The position numbers and the translations under genes are program-made. 55,410 nucleotides of DNA from SLQH01 sp964612995. Lineage in GTDB: Bacteria; Planctomycetota; UBA11346. Location of the stretch: positions 1-55,410 of the forward strand of contig CAZTGE010000008.1 of NCBI GenBank assembly GCA_964612995.1, read 5' to 3'. The notes below the pieces were generated by a model. The model had not been told where the DNA came from. It did no database searches and worked only from the letters and a program-made list of their open reading frames with translations. The stretch's first letter is position 1. Each line of letters opens with the position of its first letter. Positions 40,893 through 49,707 of the stretch are shown one piece after another.

Positions 40893-42920
40893 ATGCCTGT
40901 CTTCACGCTACCCGATGGCGCGCAGCTGCCGTTCGACCAACCGGTCGACGGCCATGCGATCGCCAGCGCCATCGGCCCCGGCCTGGCCAAGAAGGCCATC
41001 GCCATCCTGATCGACGACCAGCCCCATGACCTGAGCACCGTCTTCGAGGCCGACGCCAGCGTCGCCATCCTCACCGCCCGCGATGACGATCCGCGCGCGC
41101 TGGAGATCCTGCGCCACAGCTGCGCCCACGTGCTGGCCGAGGCGGTGTGCGCGGTGCTGCCCGGCACCAGGCTCGCCTACGGCCCGGCGATCCAGGACGG
41201 CTTCTTCTACGACATGGCCACCCCGCGGGTCGTCACCCCCGACGATTTCGCCGCGATCGAGGAGCAGATGCGCGCGATCATCGCCGCCGACCGGCCGTTC
41301 CATCGCATCGAATGCGCTCCGGAGCAGGGCCTGGCGCGCACCGCCGACGACAAGTACAAGGAGGACAACGCCCGCCGGGCGCTGGAGCGCGGTGCGCAGC
41401 GACTGAGCTTCTATCGCACCGGCGGTGACGACGGCGCCTTCGAGGACCTCTGCGCCGGGCCGCACGTGCCGTCGACCGGCTGGCTGGCGCACTTCAAGAT
41501 CATGAGCGTGGCCGGCGCCTACTGGCACGGTGACCAGACCAGCGACCAGTTGACGCGGATCTACGGCACCTGCTTCGCCAGCAAGAAGGGGCTCAAGGCA
41601 CATCTGCAGATGCTCGAGGAGGCCAAGCGGCGCGACCATCGCAAGATAGGTCGTGAGATGGACCTGTTCCACCTCGAAGATGACAATCCCGGACAGATCT
41701 ACTGGCATCCCAAGGGCTGGACCCTCTACCGCACGGTCGAGGATCATGTGCGTACGCGCATCACGGCCGCGGGGTATGTCGAGGTGCGCACGCCGGGGAT
41801 CCAGCCGCAGGGCCTGTGGGAGCGGTCGGGGCACTGGGCCAAGTATCGTGAGAACATGTTCATCACCTACGAGCAGGACCGCGGCATCGACCGCAGCGCT
41901 GCCGGCGAGCACGGCCCCGCCGGGCTCGACGGAGTCGAGCTGCAGGCCGCGGCGACCAACCGGTGCTTCGCGATCAAGCCGATGAACTGCCCTGGCAAGA
42001 TCGCGATCTTCAAGCAGGGGCTCAAGAGCTATCGCGATCTGCCCCTGCGCATGGCCGAGTTCGGTCAATGCGTGCGCTACGAACCATCGGGCGCCCTGCA
42101 CGGGATCATGCGCGTGCGCGGCTTCGTTCAGGACGACGGGCACATCTTCTGCACCGAAGACCAGATCGGTGACGAGGTCGCCGCGTTCTGCCAGCTGCTG
42201 ACCGAGGTCTACGCCGACTTTGGCTTCCCGGCCGAGACGGTGCGGGTCAAGTTCGCCACTCGCCCGCCGGTGCGCGTGGGCTCGGACGCCGATTGGGATC
42301 GGGCCGAGGCCGCACTCGAGGCGGCGGTGCAGCAGGCCGGTCTCGAGGTGGTGGTCAATCCGGGCGAGGGCGCGTTCTACGGGCCGAAGCTCGAGTTCGT
42401 GCTCACCGACTGCCTCGGCCGCGATTGGCAGTGCGGCACCATCCAGGTCGATTACCAGCTGTGCTCGGCCGAACGGCTCGACGCCACCTACGTCGCGCCC
42501 GACGGCAGCCGCAAGCACCCGATCCTGCTCCACCGTGCGATCTGTGGCTCGCTCGAACGCTTCATCGGCATCCTGATCGAGCATTATGCCGGCAAATTCC
42601 CGCTCTGGCTCGCGCCCGAGCAGATCCGGGTCCTGCCGATCACCGATGAACAGTTGCCGTATGCCCGCGATGTCGCGAGCCGGCTGGTCGCCGCCGGCAT
42701 CCGTGCCAGCGTCGACACCGACGCCGACAAGCTCGGGGCCAAGATCCGTCGTGCGCGCAACGATCGTGTCAGCTACTTCGCGGTGGTCGGCGGGCAGGAG
42801 GTCGGCGACGGGACGGTATCGCTGCAGCAACAGAACGGTGACAAGCTCGGTGTGCGCAGCATCGACGAGCTCATCGCCGAATTGCAGCGGGAGATCGCGG
42901 GCAAGCAGGCTCCGACCTGA
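40893..42920 (+). CDS. thrS: Threonyl-tRNA synthetase
   Basis: 675 residues from ATG 40893, with AGGGGA 6 bp upstream; the frame extends to 40668 inside repeat E, which is not coding. Domains: TGS (1-65), editing domain with HSCAHVLAEAV and the zinc-like CAGPHVPSTG, class II core (~270-560), anticodon domain (~565-675). The catalytic zinc Cys is in KPMNCPGK, His in FVQDDGHIFC and His in ILLHRAICGSLERFIGILIEH. In most homologues the residue after MNCPG is His; here it is Lys. A polar insert (SAAGEHGPAGLDGVELQAAA) precedes it. No T-box was found upstream. Confidence 0.97.
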   Translation: MPVFTLPDGAQLPFDQPVDGHAIASAIGPGLAKKAIAILIDDQPHDLSTVFEADASVAILTARDDDPRALEILRHSCAHVLAEAVCAVLPGTRLAYGPAIQDGFFYDMATPRVVTPDDFAAIEEQMRAIIAADRPFHRIECAPEQGLARTADDKYKEDNARRALERGAQRLSFYRTGGDDGAFEDLCAGPHVPSTGWLAHFKIMSVAGAYWHGDQTSDQLTRIYGTCFASKKGLKAHLQMLEEAKRRDHRKIGREMDLFHLEDDNPGQIYWHPKGWTLYRTVEDHVRTRITAAGYVEVRTPGIQPQGLWERSGHWAKYRENMFITYEQDRGIDRSAAGEHGPAGLDGVELQAAATNRCFAIKPMNCPGKIAIFKQGLKSYRDLPLRMAEFGQCVRYEPSGALHGIMRVRGFVQDDGHIFCTEDQIGDEVAAFCQLLTEVYADFGFPAETVRVKFATRPPVRVGSDADWDRAEAALEAAVQQAGLEVVVNPGEGAFYGPKLEFVLTDCLGRDWQCGTIQVDYQLCSAERLDATYVAPDGSRKHPILLHRAICGSLERFIGILIEHYAGKFPLWLAPEQIRVLPITDEQLPYARDVASRLVAAGIRASVDTDADKLGAKIRRARNDRVSYFAVVGGQEVGDGTVSLQQQNGDKLGVRSIDELIAELQREIAGKQAPT

Positions 42921-42924
42921 ATCG

Positions 42925-43335
42925 TTATTCGATGCGGACCGTCGCCCCTCCGGGGGCGGCGACCTCGCCGGCGAGGAAGTCGCGGGCGGCGCGGCTCAGC
43001 GCGGCGTCGGGCACGGGCGCATCGGCTCCGTCAGGGCCATGGGTCGCGATCACCACCGTCGCCTCGGGCCAGTGCCAGCGCTCACCGACCGGTCGCTCGG
43101 GATCGCGTAGCGGCTGCTCGTGGATCCGCACGGTGGCACGCCAGCCATCGCCGAGCAGCTGGCTCAGCTGCGCGCCCAGGCGCCGTTCGGTCTCGGCGCG
43201 ATAGTTCTCTGGAGTGGACCGCAGCAGCCGCCCGTCCTCGCCGATGAGCAGGGTCTCGACCTCGTGGCGCGGCGCGTTGCAGCCGCAGCAGGCGATCAGG
43301 ATCAGGGTCAGGGTCAGGACCGGAAGGCGCGGCAT
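42925..43335 (-). CDS. Predicted lipoprotein, unrecognised
   Basis: 136 residues. The N-terminus PVLTLTLILIACCGC is a signal peptide with a lipobox ending at the second Cys of CCGC, so it should be a lipid-anchored envelope protein. The rest is soluble with an ERRLGAQLSQLLGDGWRATVRIHEQPL segment and an EATVVIATHG strand. No family was recognised. It is convergent with thrS; only 4 bp separate the stop codons. Gene reality is supported by the signal and codon bias. Confidence 0.65.
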   Translation of the reverse strand: MPRLPVLTLTLILIACCGCNAPRHEVETLLIGEDGRLLRSTPENYRAETERRLGAQLSQLLGDGWRATVRIHEQPLRDPERPVGERWHWPEATVVIATHGPDGADAPVPDAALSRAARDFLAGEVAAPGGATVRIE

Positions 43336-43449
43336 GCGCGGAAGTATGCGGGCGAACCGAGGCGGGAAAAGGATATTGCCGCTGGAGGAGGACGACCCCT
43401 GGGGGCCGACGCCGTGATCGCTCGTGCTCGGATCAGGCGCCTGCGCCGG

Positions 43450-43968
43450 TCAGTTGACGCTGGGGGCCGGGCCTTCCTCGTTGGTGCGCACCAGTTCCTC
43501 CCACAAGCCGTCGCTGCAGTCGGGATCGAGTGCGAGGTGGCGATTGCCGTTGCGCACCAGCCACGAGCCGATGGCCAGCTCGTTGTCGAGCTGGCCATCC
43601 GACCAGCCACTGTGGCCGAGGAACAGCCGTGGTCCGAGCGGATCGGCGGGATCGAGCGCGGCGGTGTCGCCGCCGACGGCCAGACCAGCGCCCAGGGGCA
43701 TGGCGTCCGGCAGATCGGTGTCGCCGTGGAGCACCAGGCCCTTGTCGCGCTCCACCGGGCCGCCGTCGCCGCAGCGGCGCTGGTCACGCCAGGGACTGGG
43801 GCAGTCGGACCACAGCTCGCCGATGGCGATATCGAGCGGACGGTTGATGATCAGCCCGAGGGTGCCGCGATCGTTGTGTTCGAGCACGTAGACCACCGAG
43901 CGCGCGAAGTTGGGGTCCGTGAGCAACGGACTGGCGACGAGCAGGACTCCGGGGCGGACGGGCAGCAT
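43450..43968 (-). CDS. yqgE: YqgE/AlgH family protein
   Basis: 172 residues. It has the UPF0301 pattern: PGVLLVASPLLTDPNFARSVVYVLEHNDRGTLGLIINRPLDI near the N-terminus, GGPVERDKGLVLHG in the middle and LFLGHSGWSDGQLDNELAIGSWLV toward the end. The family is widespread and has no firm molecular function; AlgH was named for an effect on alginate regulation. It lies 70 bp downstream of lpxC/fabZ on the same strand and may be the last gene of the envelope operon. Confidence 0.9.
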   Translation of the reverse strand: MLPVRPGVLLVASPLLTDPNFARSVVYVLEHNDRGTLGLIINRPLDIAIGELWSDCPSPWRDQRRCGDGGPVERDKGLVLHGDTDLPDAMPLGAGLAVGGDTAALDPADPLGPRLFLGHSGWSDGQLDNELAIGSWLVRNGNRHLALDPDCSDGLWEELVRTNEEGPAPSVN

Positions 43969-44038
43969 CGCCTCCTAATCTAGGTCGGGACGGCGGTCGG
44001 ACCAGTGGCAAGGCGCCCAGCCAGCACTGCGGGCTGAC

Positions 44039-45322
44039 TTACGAGGGGACCAGGACCGAACGGATCTCGGCTTCGGCACAGAGGCGGCCGTCGACGTGGA
44101 TCTGCCCGCGACAGGCCCCCATCTGCCGCCGCATGCGCAAGGCTTGGACCTCGATGCGCATCTGATCGCCGGGGTAGATGGGGCGGCGGAACTTGGCGCG
44201 CTCGAGGCTCATGAAGAAGGGGGTCTGGCCAGCGTTGTCGGGGTCGCAGAGCATCATGATCGCGCCGACCTGGGCCATGGCTTCGACCTGGAGCACGCCC
44301 GGCATGACCGGGTTCTCGGGGAAGTGGCCCTGGAAGAAGGGCTCGTTCACGCTGACGTTCTTCAGCCCGACGATCCGCTTGCCGGCCTCGTACTCGGTGA
44401 TCCGGTCGACCAGCAGGAAGGGAAAGCGATGCGGCAGGCGTTCGAGGATGTCCTTGATGTCGAAGATGACCGCCGGCTTCTCGGCCTTGACGATGCGGCG
44501 ATTGATCTCCTTGACCAGGGCCATGTTCTCGGCGTGGCCGGAGCGCACCGCGACGATGTGGGCGTTGAGATGACGCGCGCACAGCGAGAGGTCGCCAACG
44601 ATGTCGAGCACCTTGTGGCGCGCCGGTTCGTCGGCGAAACGGAAGCTGTTGTCGATCAGCTTCTCGCCATCCCACACCAGGGTGTTTGTGGTGTTGGCCC
44701 CCTTGCCGAGTCCGGCCGCGCGTGCGGCCTCGACCTCGGCAAGGGTGATGAAGGTGCGCGCGGGGGCGATATCTTCGAGGAAGGTCGCATCTTCGATGAC
44801 CTGGTCGATCAGCTGCGGCGCCTTGAAGCTACGGTTGTGATCGTCGAGGGTATAGGTGATGCGCAGGCCCTCGTGATAGGGTAGCGCGACGATGCTGGCG
44901 TCGCCGACGTCGATCGAGATCGGTTCGGTGAGGGTGAAGCTCTTGCGCGCCTTGTCCTGCTCCACGATCCCCGCTTCGCGCAGGCAGGTAACGAAATCGC
45001 GTGCCGAGCCGTCGAGACCGGGCATCTCCATCGCATCCATCTCAACGACGATGTTGTCGATCCCCAGGCCGCGGGCGGCGGCCATGAAGTGCTCGGTGGT
45101 GTGGATCTCGACCTCGCCGTCGGCCAGCGCGGTCCGCCGCATGCGCTTGCACAGGAAGTCGGGGCTGCCCTGGACCCGCGGTGCGCCGGGCAGATCGGTG
45201 CGGACGAAGACCACGCCGCTGTCGACCGGGGCCGGCTTGAGTACGACCCGGACCGCTTCACCGGTATGCAGACCGATGCCCTCGAGCAGGCCTTCGCTGC
45301 CGATGGTGCGTTGCGAGCTCAC
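44039..45322 (-). CDS. lpxC/fabZ: Fused LpxC deacetylase and FabZ dehydratase
   Basis: 427 residues. Residues 1-285 are LpxC, with zinc ligands H78 (HTTEHFMAA), H236 and D240 (ARHKVLDIVGD) and the catalytic H263 (SGHAENMAL). Residues 290-427 are FabZ, with ERLPHRFPFLLVDR, the active His H333 in GHFPENPVMPG and E347 in LQVEAMAQ. The first enzyme commits UDP-acyl-GlcNAc to lipid A; the second dehydrates 3-hydroxyacyl-ACP in fatty acid synthesis, so the fusion couples the two pathways. This fusion is known from Bacteroidetes, Planctomycetes and relatives. It overlaps lpxD by the ATGA junction. Confidence 0.97.
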   Translation of the reverse strand: MSSQRTIGSEGLLEGIGLHTGEAVRVVLKPAPVDSGVVFVRTDLPGAPRVQGSPDFLCKRMRRTALADGEVEIHTTEHFMAAARGLGIDNIVVEMDAMEMPGLDGSARDFVTCLREAGIVEQDKARKSFTLTEPISIDVGDASIVALPYHEGLRITYTLDDHNRSFKAPQLIDQVIEDATFLEDIAPARTFITLAEVEAARAAGLGKGANTTNTLVWDGEKLIDNSFRFADEPARHKVLDIVGDLSLCARHLNAHIVAVRSGHAENMALVKEINRRIVKAEKPAVIFDIKDILERLPHRFPFLLVDRITEYEAGKRIVGLKNVSVNEPFFQGHFPENPVMPGVLQVEAMAQVGAIMMLCDPDNAGQTPFFMSLERAKFRRPIYPGDQMRIEVQALRMRRQMGACRGQIHVDGRLCAEAEIRSVLVPS

Positions 45323-46365
45323 TGGCCCTCCCCTTCGGCGAGCCGCGCCTCCAGGTCGCGGATGCGCGACTCGAGGCGGCGGATGGTCTCGCGCAGTTGC
45401 GGCAGCCGGCGGGTCGCCACGGCCTGCTTGCGGTGTTCGCGAATGTCCTGCGCCGGGTTGCCGTCAACGGTGGCCTTGGCCGGGAGATTCTTCGAGACCC
45501 CCGCCTTGCCGGCGATGATCGCTCCGTCGCCGATGCGGATGTGGCCGGTGATGCCGGCCTGGCCGAGCATCATCACATGATTGCCGATGGTGGTCGAACC
45601 GGCGATGCCGACCTGGCCGCAGACGATGCAGTGCTCGCCGACCTCGACGTTGTGGGCGATCATCGCCAGATTGTCGACCTTGGTCCCGCGGCCGATGACG
45701 GTCGAGTCGAAGCGGGCGCGGTCGATGGTCGCGTTGGCGCCGATCTCGACGTCGTCGCCGATGCGCACGTCGCCGACCTGGGGGATCTTGCGGTGGACCC
45801 CGGCGATCGAGGCGTAGCCGAATCCGTCGGCACCGATCACCGCGCCGGCGTGGATGATCACACGCGCGCCCAGGTGGCAGCGTTCGCGGATGGTCACGTT
45901 CGGATGCAGCAGGCAGCCCGGGCCGATGTGGCAGTCGTTGCCGATGAAGCAGTTGGCATGGATCACGCACTCATCGGCGATCCTTGTGCCAGCGCGGATG
46001 ACCACGTTCGGACCGATGGCGACCGACTTGCCGATGACCACGTCGTCCTCGACGATGGCGCTGGCGTGGATCCGGCGTGGCAGCGGTCGCGGTCGCGGAC
46101 CATGGGCCTCGACGATCTCGATGAACGAGAGATTGGGATCCTCGACCACGATCTGGGTCGTCGCACATTGTGGATGCGGCCGGGCCACGAGCACGGCCGT
46201 GGCCTTGCTCTCGGCGAGCAGGTGGAGGTAGCGATCGTCGGCCAGAAAGCTCACATCGCCAGGGACCGCTTCGGTCAACCCGGAGATGCCGGTGATCTGC
46301 TGCGCGGCGTCGCCGATGACCCGCCCGGACACGAATTCTGCGATGGCATCCACGCTCAACCGCAT
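45319..46365 (-). CDS. lpxD: UDP-3-O-(3-hydroxyacyl)glucosamine N-acyltransferase
   Basis: 348 residues from ATG 46365. Residues 1-100 are the uridine-binding domain (SGLTEAVPGDVSFLADDRYLHLLAESKATAVLV). Residues ~105-310 are a left-handed beta-helix of hexapeptide repeats (IGKSVAIGPNVVIRAG; IGADGFGYASIAGVHRKIPQVGDVRIGDDVEIGANATIDR), with the catalytic His in AHNVEVGEHC. The C-terminal helix (RETIRRLESRIRDLEARL) is typical. The enzyme adds the second acyl chain in lipid A assembly. It starts 4 bp after skp, so bamA-skp-lpxD-lpxC/fabZ is one operon. Confidence 0.97.
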   Translation of the reverse strand: MRLSVDAIAEFVSGRVIGDAAQQITGISGLTEAVPGDVSFLADDRYLHLLAESKATAVLVARPHPQCATTQIVVEDPNLSFIEIVEAHGPRPRPLPRRIHASAIVEDDVVIGKSVAIGPNVVIRAGTRIADECVIHANCFIGNDCHIGPGCLLHPNVTIRERCHLGARVIIHAGAVIGADGFGYASIAGVHRKIPQVGDVRIGDDVEIGANATIDRARFDSTVIGRGTKVDNLAMIAHNVEVGEHCIVCGQVGIAGSTTIGNHVMMLGQAGITGHIRIGDGAIIAGKAGVSKNLPAKATVDGNPAQDIREHRKQAVATRRLPQLRETIRRLESRIRDLEARLAEGEGQ

Positions 46366-46369
46366 GCCG

Positions 46370-47050
46370 TCAGTTCTCCTCGGCCTCGTCCAGATCGATT
46401 GCCGGCCGCGAAGGCGGGGTCGCTTCGTCGGCCTCTTCGTCGGCTCCATCGCCATCTTCGGTGTCGCCGGCCTCGTCGCCGGGCAGCTGCGTGTTGACGT
46501 AGGCGATGAACGGCTCGGTGATGTCGATGGCGGGATCGCCGTAGAGCACGACGTGGGTCGCGATCTCGGCGCTGAAGTCGCGCATGCTGCGCGAGACCGC
46601 CTTGCGCGGCGAGAGCAGCATCACCAATTGGAAGTCGTTCTCCTGGGCGTAGTCGGCGAGCACCGCGCGGATCTCCTCGAAGCTCTCGCGGAAGATGTCG
46701 GTCTCGCGCTGATCGAGTTGCTCCTGGTTGCGCTGGGTGAACAGTTTGAGTTCGAGGTTCTTGACCTTGAGCGCGGCCATCAACTCCTGGTATTTGTCGG
46801 AGCCCTGGTCGTAGAGTTCGAGGTTGCTCTGCAGGCGCTCGATCTCGGACTCGAAGCGTCGCATGGTGTTGTTGTAGGCCTGGATGTCCTGCTTGAGTTC
46901 GGCCTTGGCCCGCCGTTGTTCGACCAGGTCACATGCATTGAGCACCCGGGCGATATCGAGGGTGGCGATGCGATGTTCGCTGGCGCCCAGCTGGGCGGCC
47001 GAGGCGAAGAGCGTGCAGCAGATGAGCACGGGGAACAGGTGTCGGAGCAT
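46370..47050 (-). CDS. skp: Periplasmic chaperone Skp/OmpH family
   Basis: 226 residues: a signal peptide (LFPVLICCTLFASAAQLGAS), then the OmpH core with IATLDIARVLNACDLVEQRRA, a long coiled helix (AELKQDIQAYNNTMRRFESEIERLQ) and YAQENDFQLVML. The C-terminal ~40 residues are very acidic (DEAGDTEDGDGADEEADEA), a tail not found in E. coli Skp. Skp carries unfolded outer-membrane proteins to BamA, encoded immediately upstream. Gap to bamA about 39 bp. Confidence 0.92.
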   Translation of the reverse strand: MLRHLFPVLICCTLFASAAQLGASEHRIATLDIARVLNACDLVEQRRAKAELKQDIQAYNNTMRRFESEIERLQSNLELYDQGSDKYQELMAALKVKNLELKLFTQRNQEQLDQRETDIFRESFEEIRAVLADYAQENDFQLVMLLSPRKAVSRSMRDFSAEIATHVVLYGDPAIDITEPFIAYVNTQLPGDEAGDTEDGDGADEEADEATPPSRPAIDLDEAEEN

Positions 47051-47089
47051 GACGATCTCCCGGAAGTGGACGAGGTGGGGACGGCATCC

Positions 47090-49561
47090 CTAGAAGATGT
47101 AGCCAGAGATGCTGAAGTGGGTCTGGAAGGAGTCTTCATCCCGTTCGGGATCCAGCAACCAAGCGAAATCCAGTTTCACCGGCAGCACCCGGACCGGGAA
47201 GCGGAAACCGAAGCCGACCGCGGTGCGCAGCTCGTCGAGGTCGAGCGATTCGCCCTCGCCCCAGATGTTGCCGACGTCGGTGAAGGCGACCGCGCGGAAG
47301 CCGTCGTTGGTGCCCTGGAGGGGGACGGAGAGTTCGAAGGTGGTGAGCCATTTGGTCACGCCGCCGGGCCGGGCCTCGTAGCCGTTGCGGTTGATCTGCG
47401 TCGGGCCGAGGTCGTGACGGTTGAAGCCGCGATGGTAGGGCGAGGGCCCCCCGCCGTAGATGCGGTCATAGAAGGGGACCTGGTCTGAATCGCTGACCGG
47501 TTCGAGCCACTGGTTACGCTGGCTGATGGCGAGGAAGGTCACCCCGCCGATGTCGCTCACCGCCAGTGGGATGAAGCCCGAGGCCTTGAAGCCGATATCG
47601 AGGTATTCGTCGGAGGCGGACAGGGCGAGCCCCGAAAGGGACTGGTCGAACTCCACGCGGAAGCCGCGCGTGGGAAAGGTCGGATGGTCGAGATGGTCGT
47701 AGACCTGCCGCAGGCCGAGCGTGTTGAGGAAGTAGGAGTCGGCGATGGCGTCGTCGGTCGCGTCGTCGTCGATGTCGTCGATCTTGAGGTCGGTGTAGCG
47801 ATAGCTGGCGCTGAGCTTGAGGTCGTTGTCGAGAAAGCGCCGGCCGACGGTGATCGAGGAGGTGTGGCGGACCTGATCCCAGTCGAGGTAGTCCGATTCG
47901 TTGCGGGCGAAGCCCAGGGCCAGCGTGTAGTCGCTGTCCATGACGTGTTCGTCGCTCCACTGCGCGAATACCGATTGGCGGTCGTCGTCGTAATTGACCC
48001 CGGCCTTGACGGTCTGCGCACCGCCGCGCCAGTGGTCGCGATTGAACAGGCCCAGGAGGTGGAAGTTGCGCTCGGTGTAGTCGAAGTTGGCCGCGAAGCC
48101 GGAGGCGGTGGACCAGCCGAAGTTGAAGCGCAGGCTGCCGGTGCTGGTCTCGGCGACCTCGACGTCCACGTCGACCTCGTCCACGTTGGGGTCGTCGACC
48201 GCCGGGGTCGCGGTCTCGAACCGGGGCACGATCCGCGGCCGCTCGCGCGGGTCGTTGCTGAACACGCCCGTGCGTGCGATCTCGCGCAGTGAACGTCGGC
48301 GCGCGCTATCGCTCCACAGTTCGCCTGGACGCAGGGCCATGGCCGTACGCAGCACCGGGTCGCGCGTGATCACGTTGCCGGCGAAGTCGACCCGTCGCAC
48401 GCGGTAGCGCCGGCCCTGGACCAGGCGCAGGACCAGGTCGACGCGGCGCGCGTCGAGATCGATGACCAGGTCGCGGCCGAAATCGTCGTCGAAACGCGCG
48501 CGGGCGTAGCCCTGTTCGCGCAGGATGGCCAGGGCCCGCCCCTTGGCCTCGGCGATCTCGTCGGCGAGGTAGGGCATCCCCTGGGGCAGTTCGAACGCAG
48601 CGCGCAGCTCGCGTTCGGTCGCGGTGTCCGCCTCGACGCTCTCGTCGAGGATGAAGGTGACCTCGCCGAGGTGATAGCGTTCGCCGGGATCGATGTGGTA
48701 GACGATCACCCGTCGGTTGTCGCGTTCGCCATCGGGCGCCAGGACCGGTCCGCGATGGGCCCGTTCTTCTGTTGCCAGGACACGGTCGAAGGTGAGGACC
48801 TCGGCCTCGGTGATGGTGGCGTCGAGATAGCCGAGGTCGTTGAGTGCGCCGGCCACCGCCGCGGCGTCCCAGGGTACCTCGTCGGCGTGGAAGGCACCGC
48901 CGGGGCGGTTGAGCAGGGCGCGTCGGGGATTGCCGGCGCTCAGGACGTGGTGGTTGAGCATCCGCCGGCTGATCGCGTCCGGCAGGCCGCGATAGAGGAT
49001 GTCGCCGACCTTCACATGGGGCCCGAGTTCGGCCTGGAAGGTGACGCTGGCGATGTTGGTCACCGGGTCGACCGTGCTTGTGACCGTGACCCTCGCTTCG
49101 GGGTGATTGTGGTCGCGCAGATACTGCTCGACCATCTGCCGGTCGGTCTCGAGCAGCAGGGGGTTGAGGTAGGTGCCCTCCTGCAGTGTGAGCTTCTTCT
49201 CCAGGGTGCCGCTGGTGAAAAAGCTCACCCCCTCGATGCGGATCACGCCGACATAGGGGAGCTCATCGACCTCGAAGACGATGCGATAGCGGCCTTCGGC
49301 GATCTTCTCGATCCGCTTGCGGACGTTGGTGAAGGGGCCCACGCGCTCGAGATAGGCCACATCCTCGCGCCCCTCGCGCAGGGCCTGTTCGCGGCTCATG
49401 CCCGGCCGGGTGGCCAATTCGCCGAGTGCGCGCTTCTCGTGGTAGCGTCGCGTGCCTTCCACGCGGACCTCAACCACCTCGCCCGACGCGCGTTCGACGG
49501 CCGCCACGGGCAGGCCGGCGACGAGTGAGCAGGCCAGCACTGTCGAACCGAATCGGGCCAA
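47090..49561 (-). CDS. bamA: Outer-membrane assembly factor BamA
   Basis: 823 residues from TTG 49561. I chose this start because CGGAGG lies 5 bp upstream and the product begins with a signal peptide (ARFGSTVLACSLVAGLPVAA); the frame is open 84 bp further, but without SD. POTRA domains fill ~25-430 (VEVRVEGTRRYHEKRALGEL, PYVGVIRIEGVSFFTSGTLEKKL, RYRVRRVDFAGNVITRDPVLR). The barrel (~440-823) has the lid-loop motif YHRGFNRHDLGP corresponding to the conserved VRGF, and ends SISGYIF. BamA inserts beta-barrel proteins into the outer membrane. First gene of the envelope operon. Confidence 0.95.
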   Translation of the reverse strand: MARFGSTVLACSLVAGLPVAAVERASGEVVEVRVEGTRRYHEKRALGELATRPGMSREQALREGREDVAYLERVGPFTNVRKRIEKIAEGRYRIVFEVDELPYVGVIRIEGVSFFTSGTLEKKLTLQEGTYLNPLLLETDRQMVEQYLRDHNHPEARVTVTSTVDPVTNIASVTFQAELGPHVKVGDILYRGLPDAISRRMLNHHVLSAGNPRRALLNRPGGAFHADEVPWDAAAVAGALNDLGYLDATITEAEVLTFDRVLATEERAHRGPVLAPDGERDNRRVIVYHIDPGERYHLGEVTFILDESVEADTATERELRAAFELPQGMPYLADEIAEAKGRALAILREQGYARARFDDDFGRDLVIDLDARRVDLVLRLVQGRRYRVRRVDFAGNVITRDPVLRTAMALRPGELWSDSARRRSLREIARTGVFSNDPRERPRIVPRFETATPAVDDPNVDEVDVDVEVAETSTGSLRFNFGWSTASGFAANFDYTERNFHLLGLFNRDHWRGGAQTVKAGVNYDDDRQSVFAQWSDEHVMDSDYTLALGFARNESDYLDWDQVRHTSSITVGRRFLDNDLKLSASYRYTDLKIDDIDDDATDDAIADSYFLNTLGLRQVYDHLDHPTFPTRGFRVEFDQSLSGLALSASDEYLDIGFKASGFIPLAVSDIGGVTFLAISQRNQWLEPVSDSDQVPFYDRIYGGGPSPYHRGFNRHDLGPTQINRNGYEARPGGVTKWLTTFELSVPLQGTNDGFRAVAFTDVGNIWGEGESLDLDELRTAVGFGFRFPVRVLPVKLDFAWLLDPERDEDSFQTHFSISGYIF

Positions 49562-49707
49562 GGACGCCTCCGAAGGGGAGGCATGATAGGGTGGTGGCCG
49601 AGTCCGCAAGTGCGGTGAGCCTGGCCCCCCCGGACTGCACCGCACGATCGGCGCCGGGCGGGGCGCCCCGCCCTTTTGCGTCGGGTCTGCGCTGATAGCG
49701 TTCCGAC

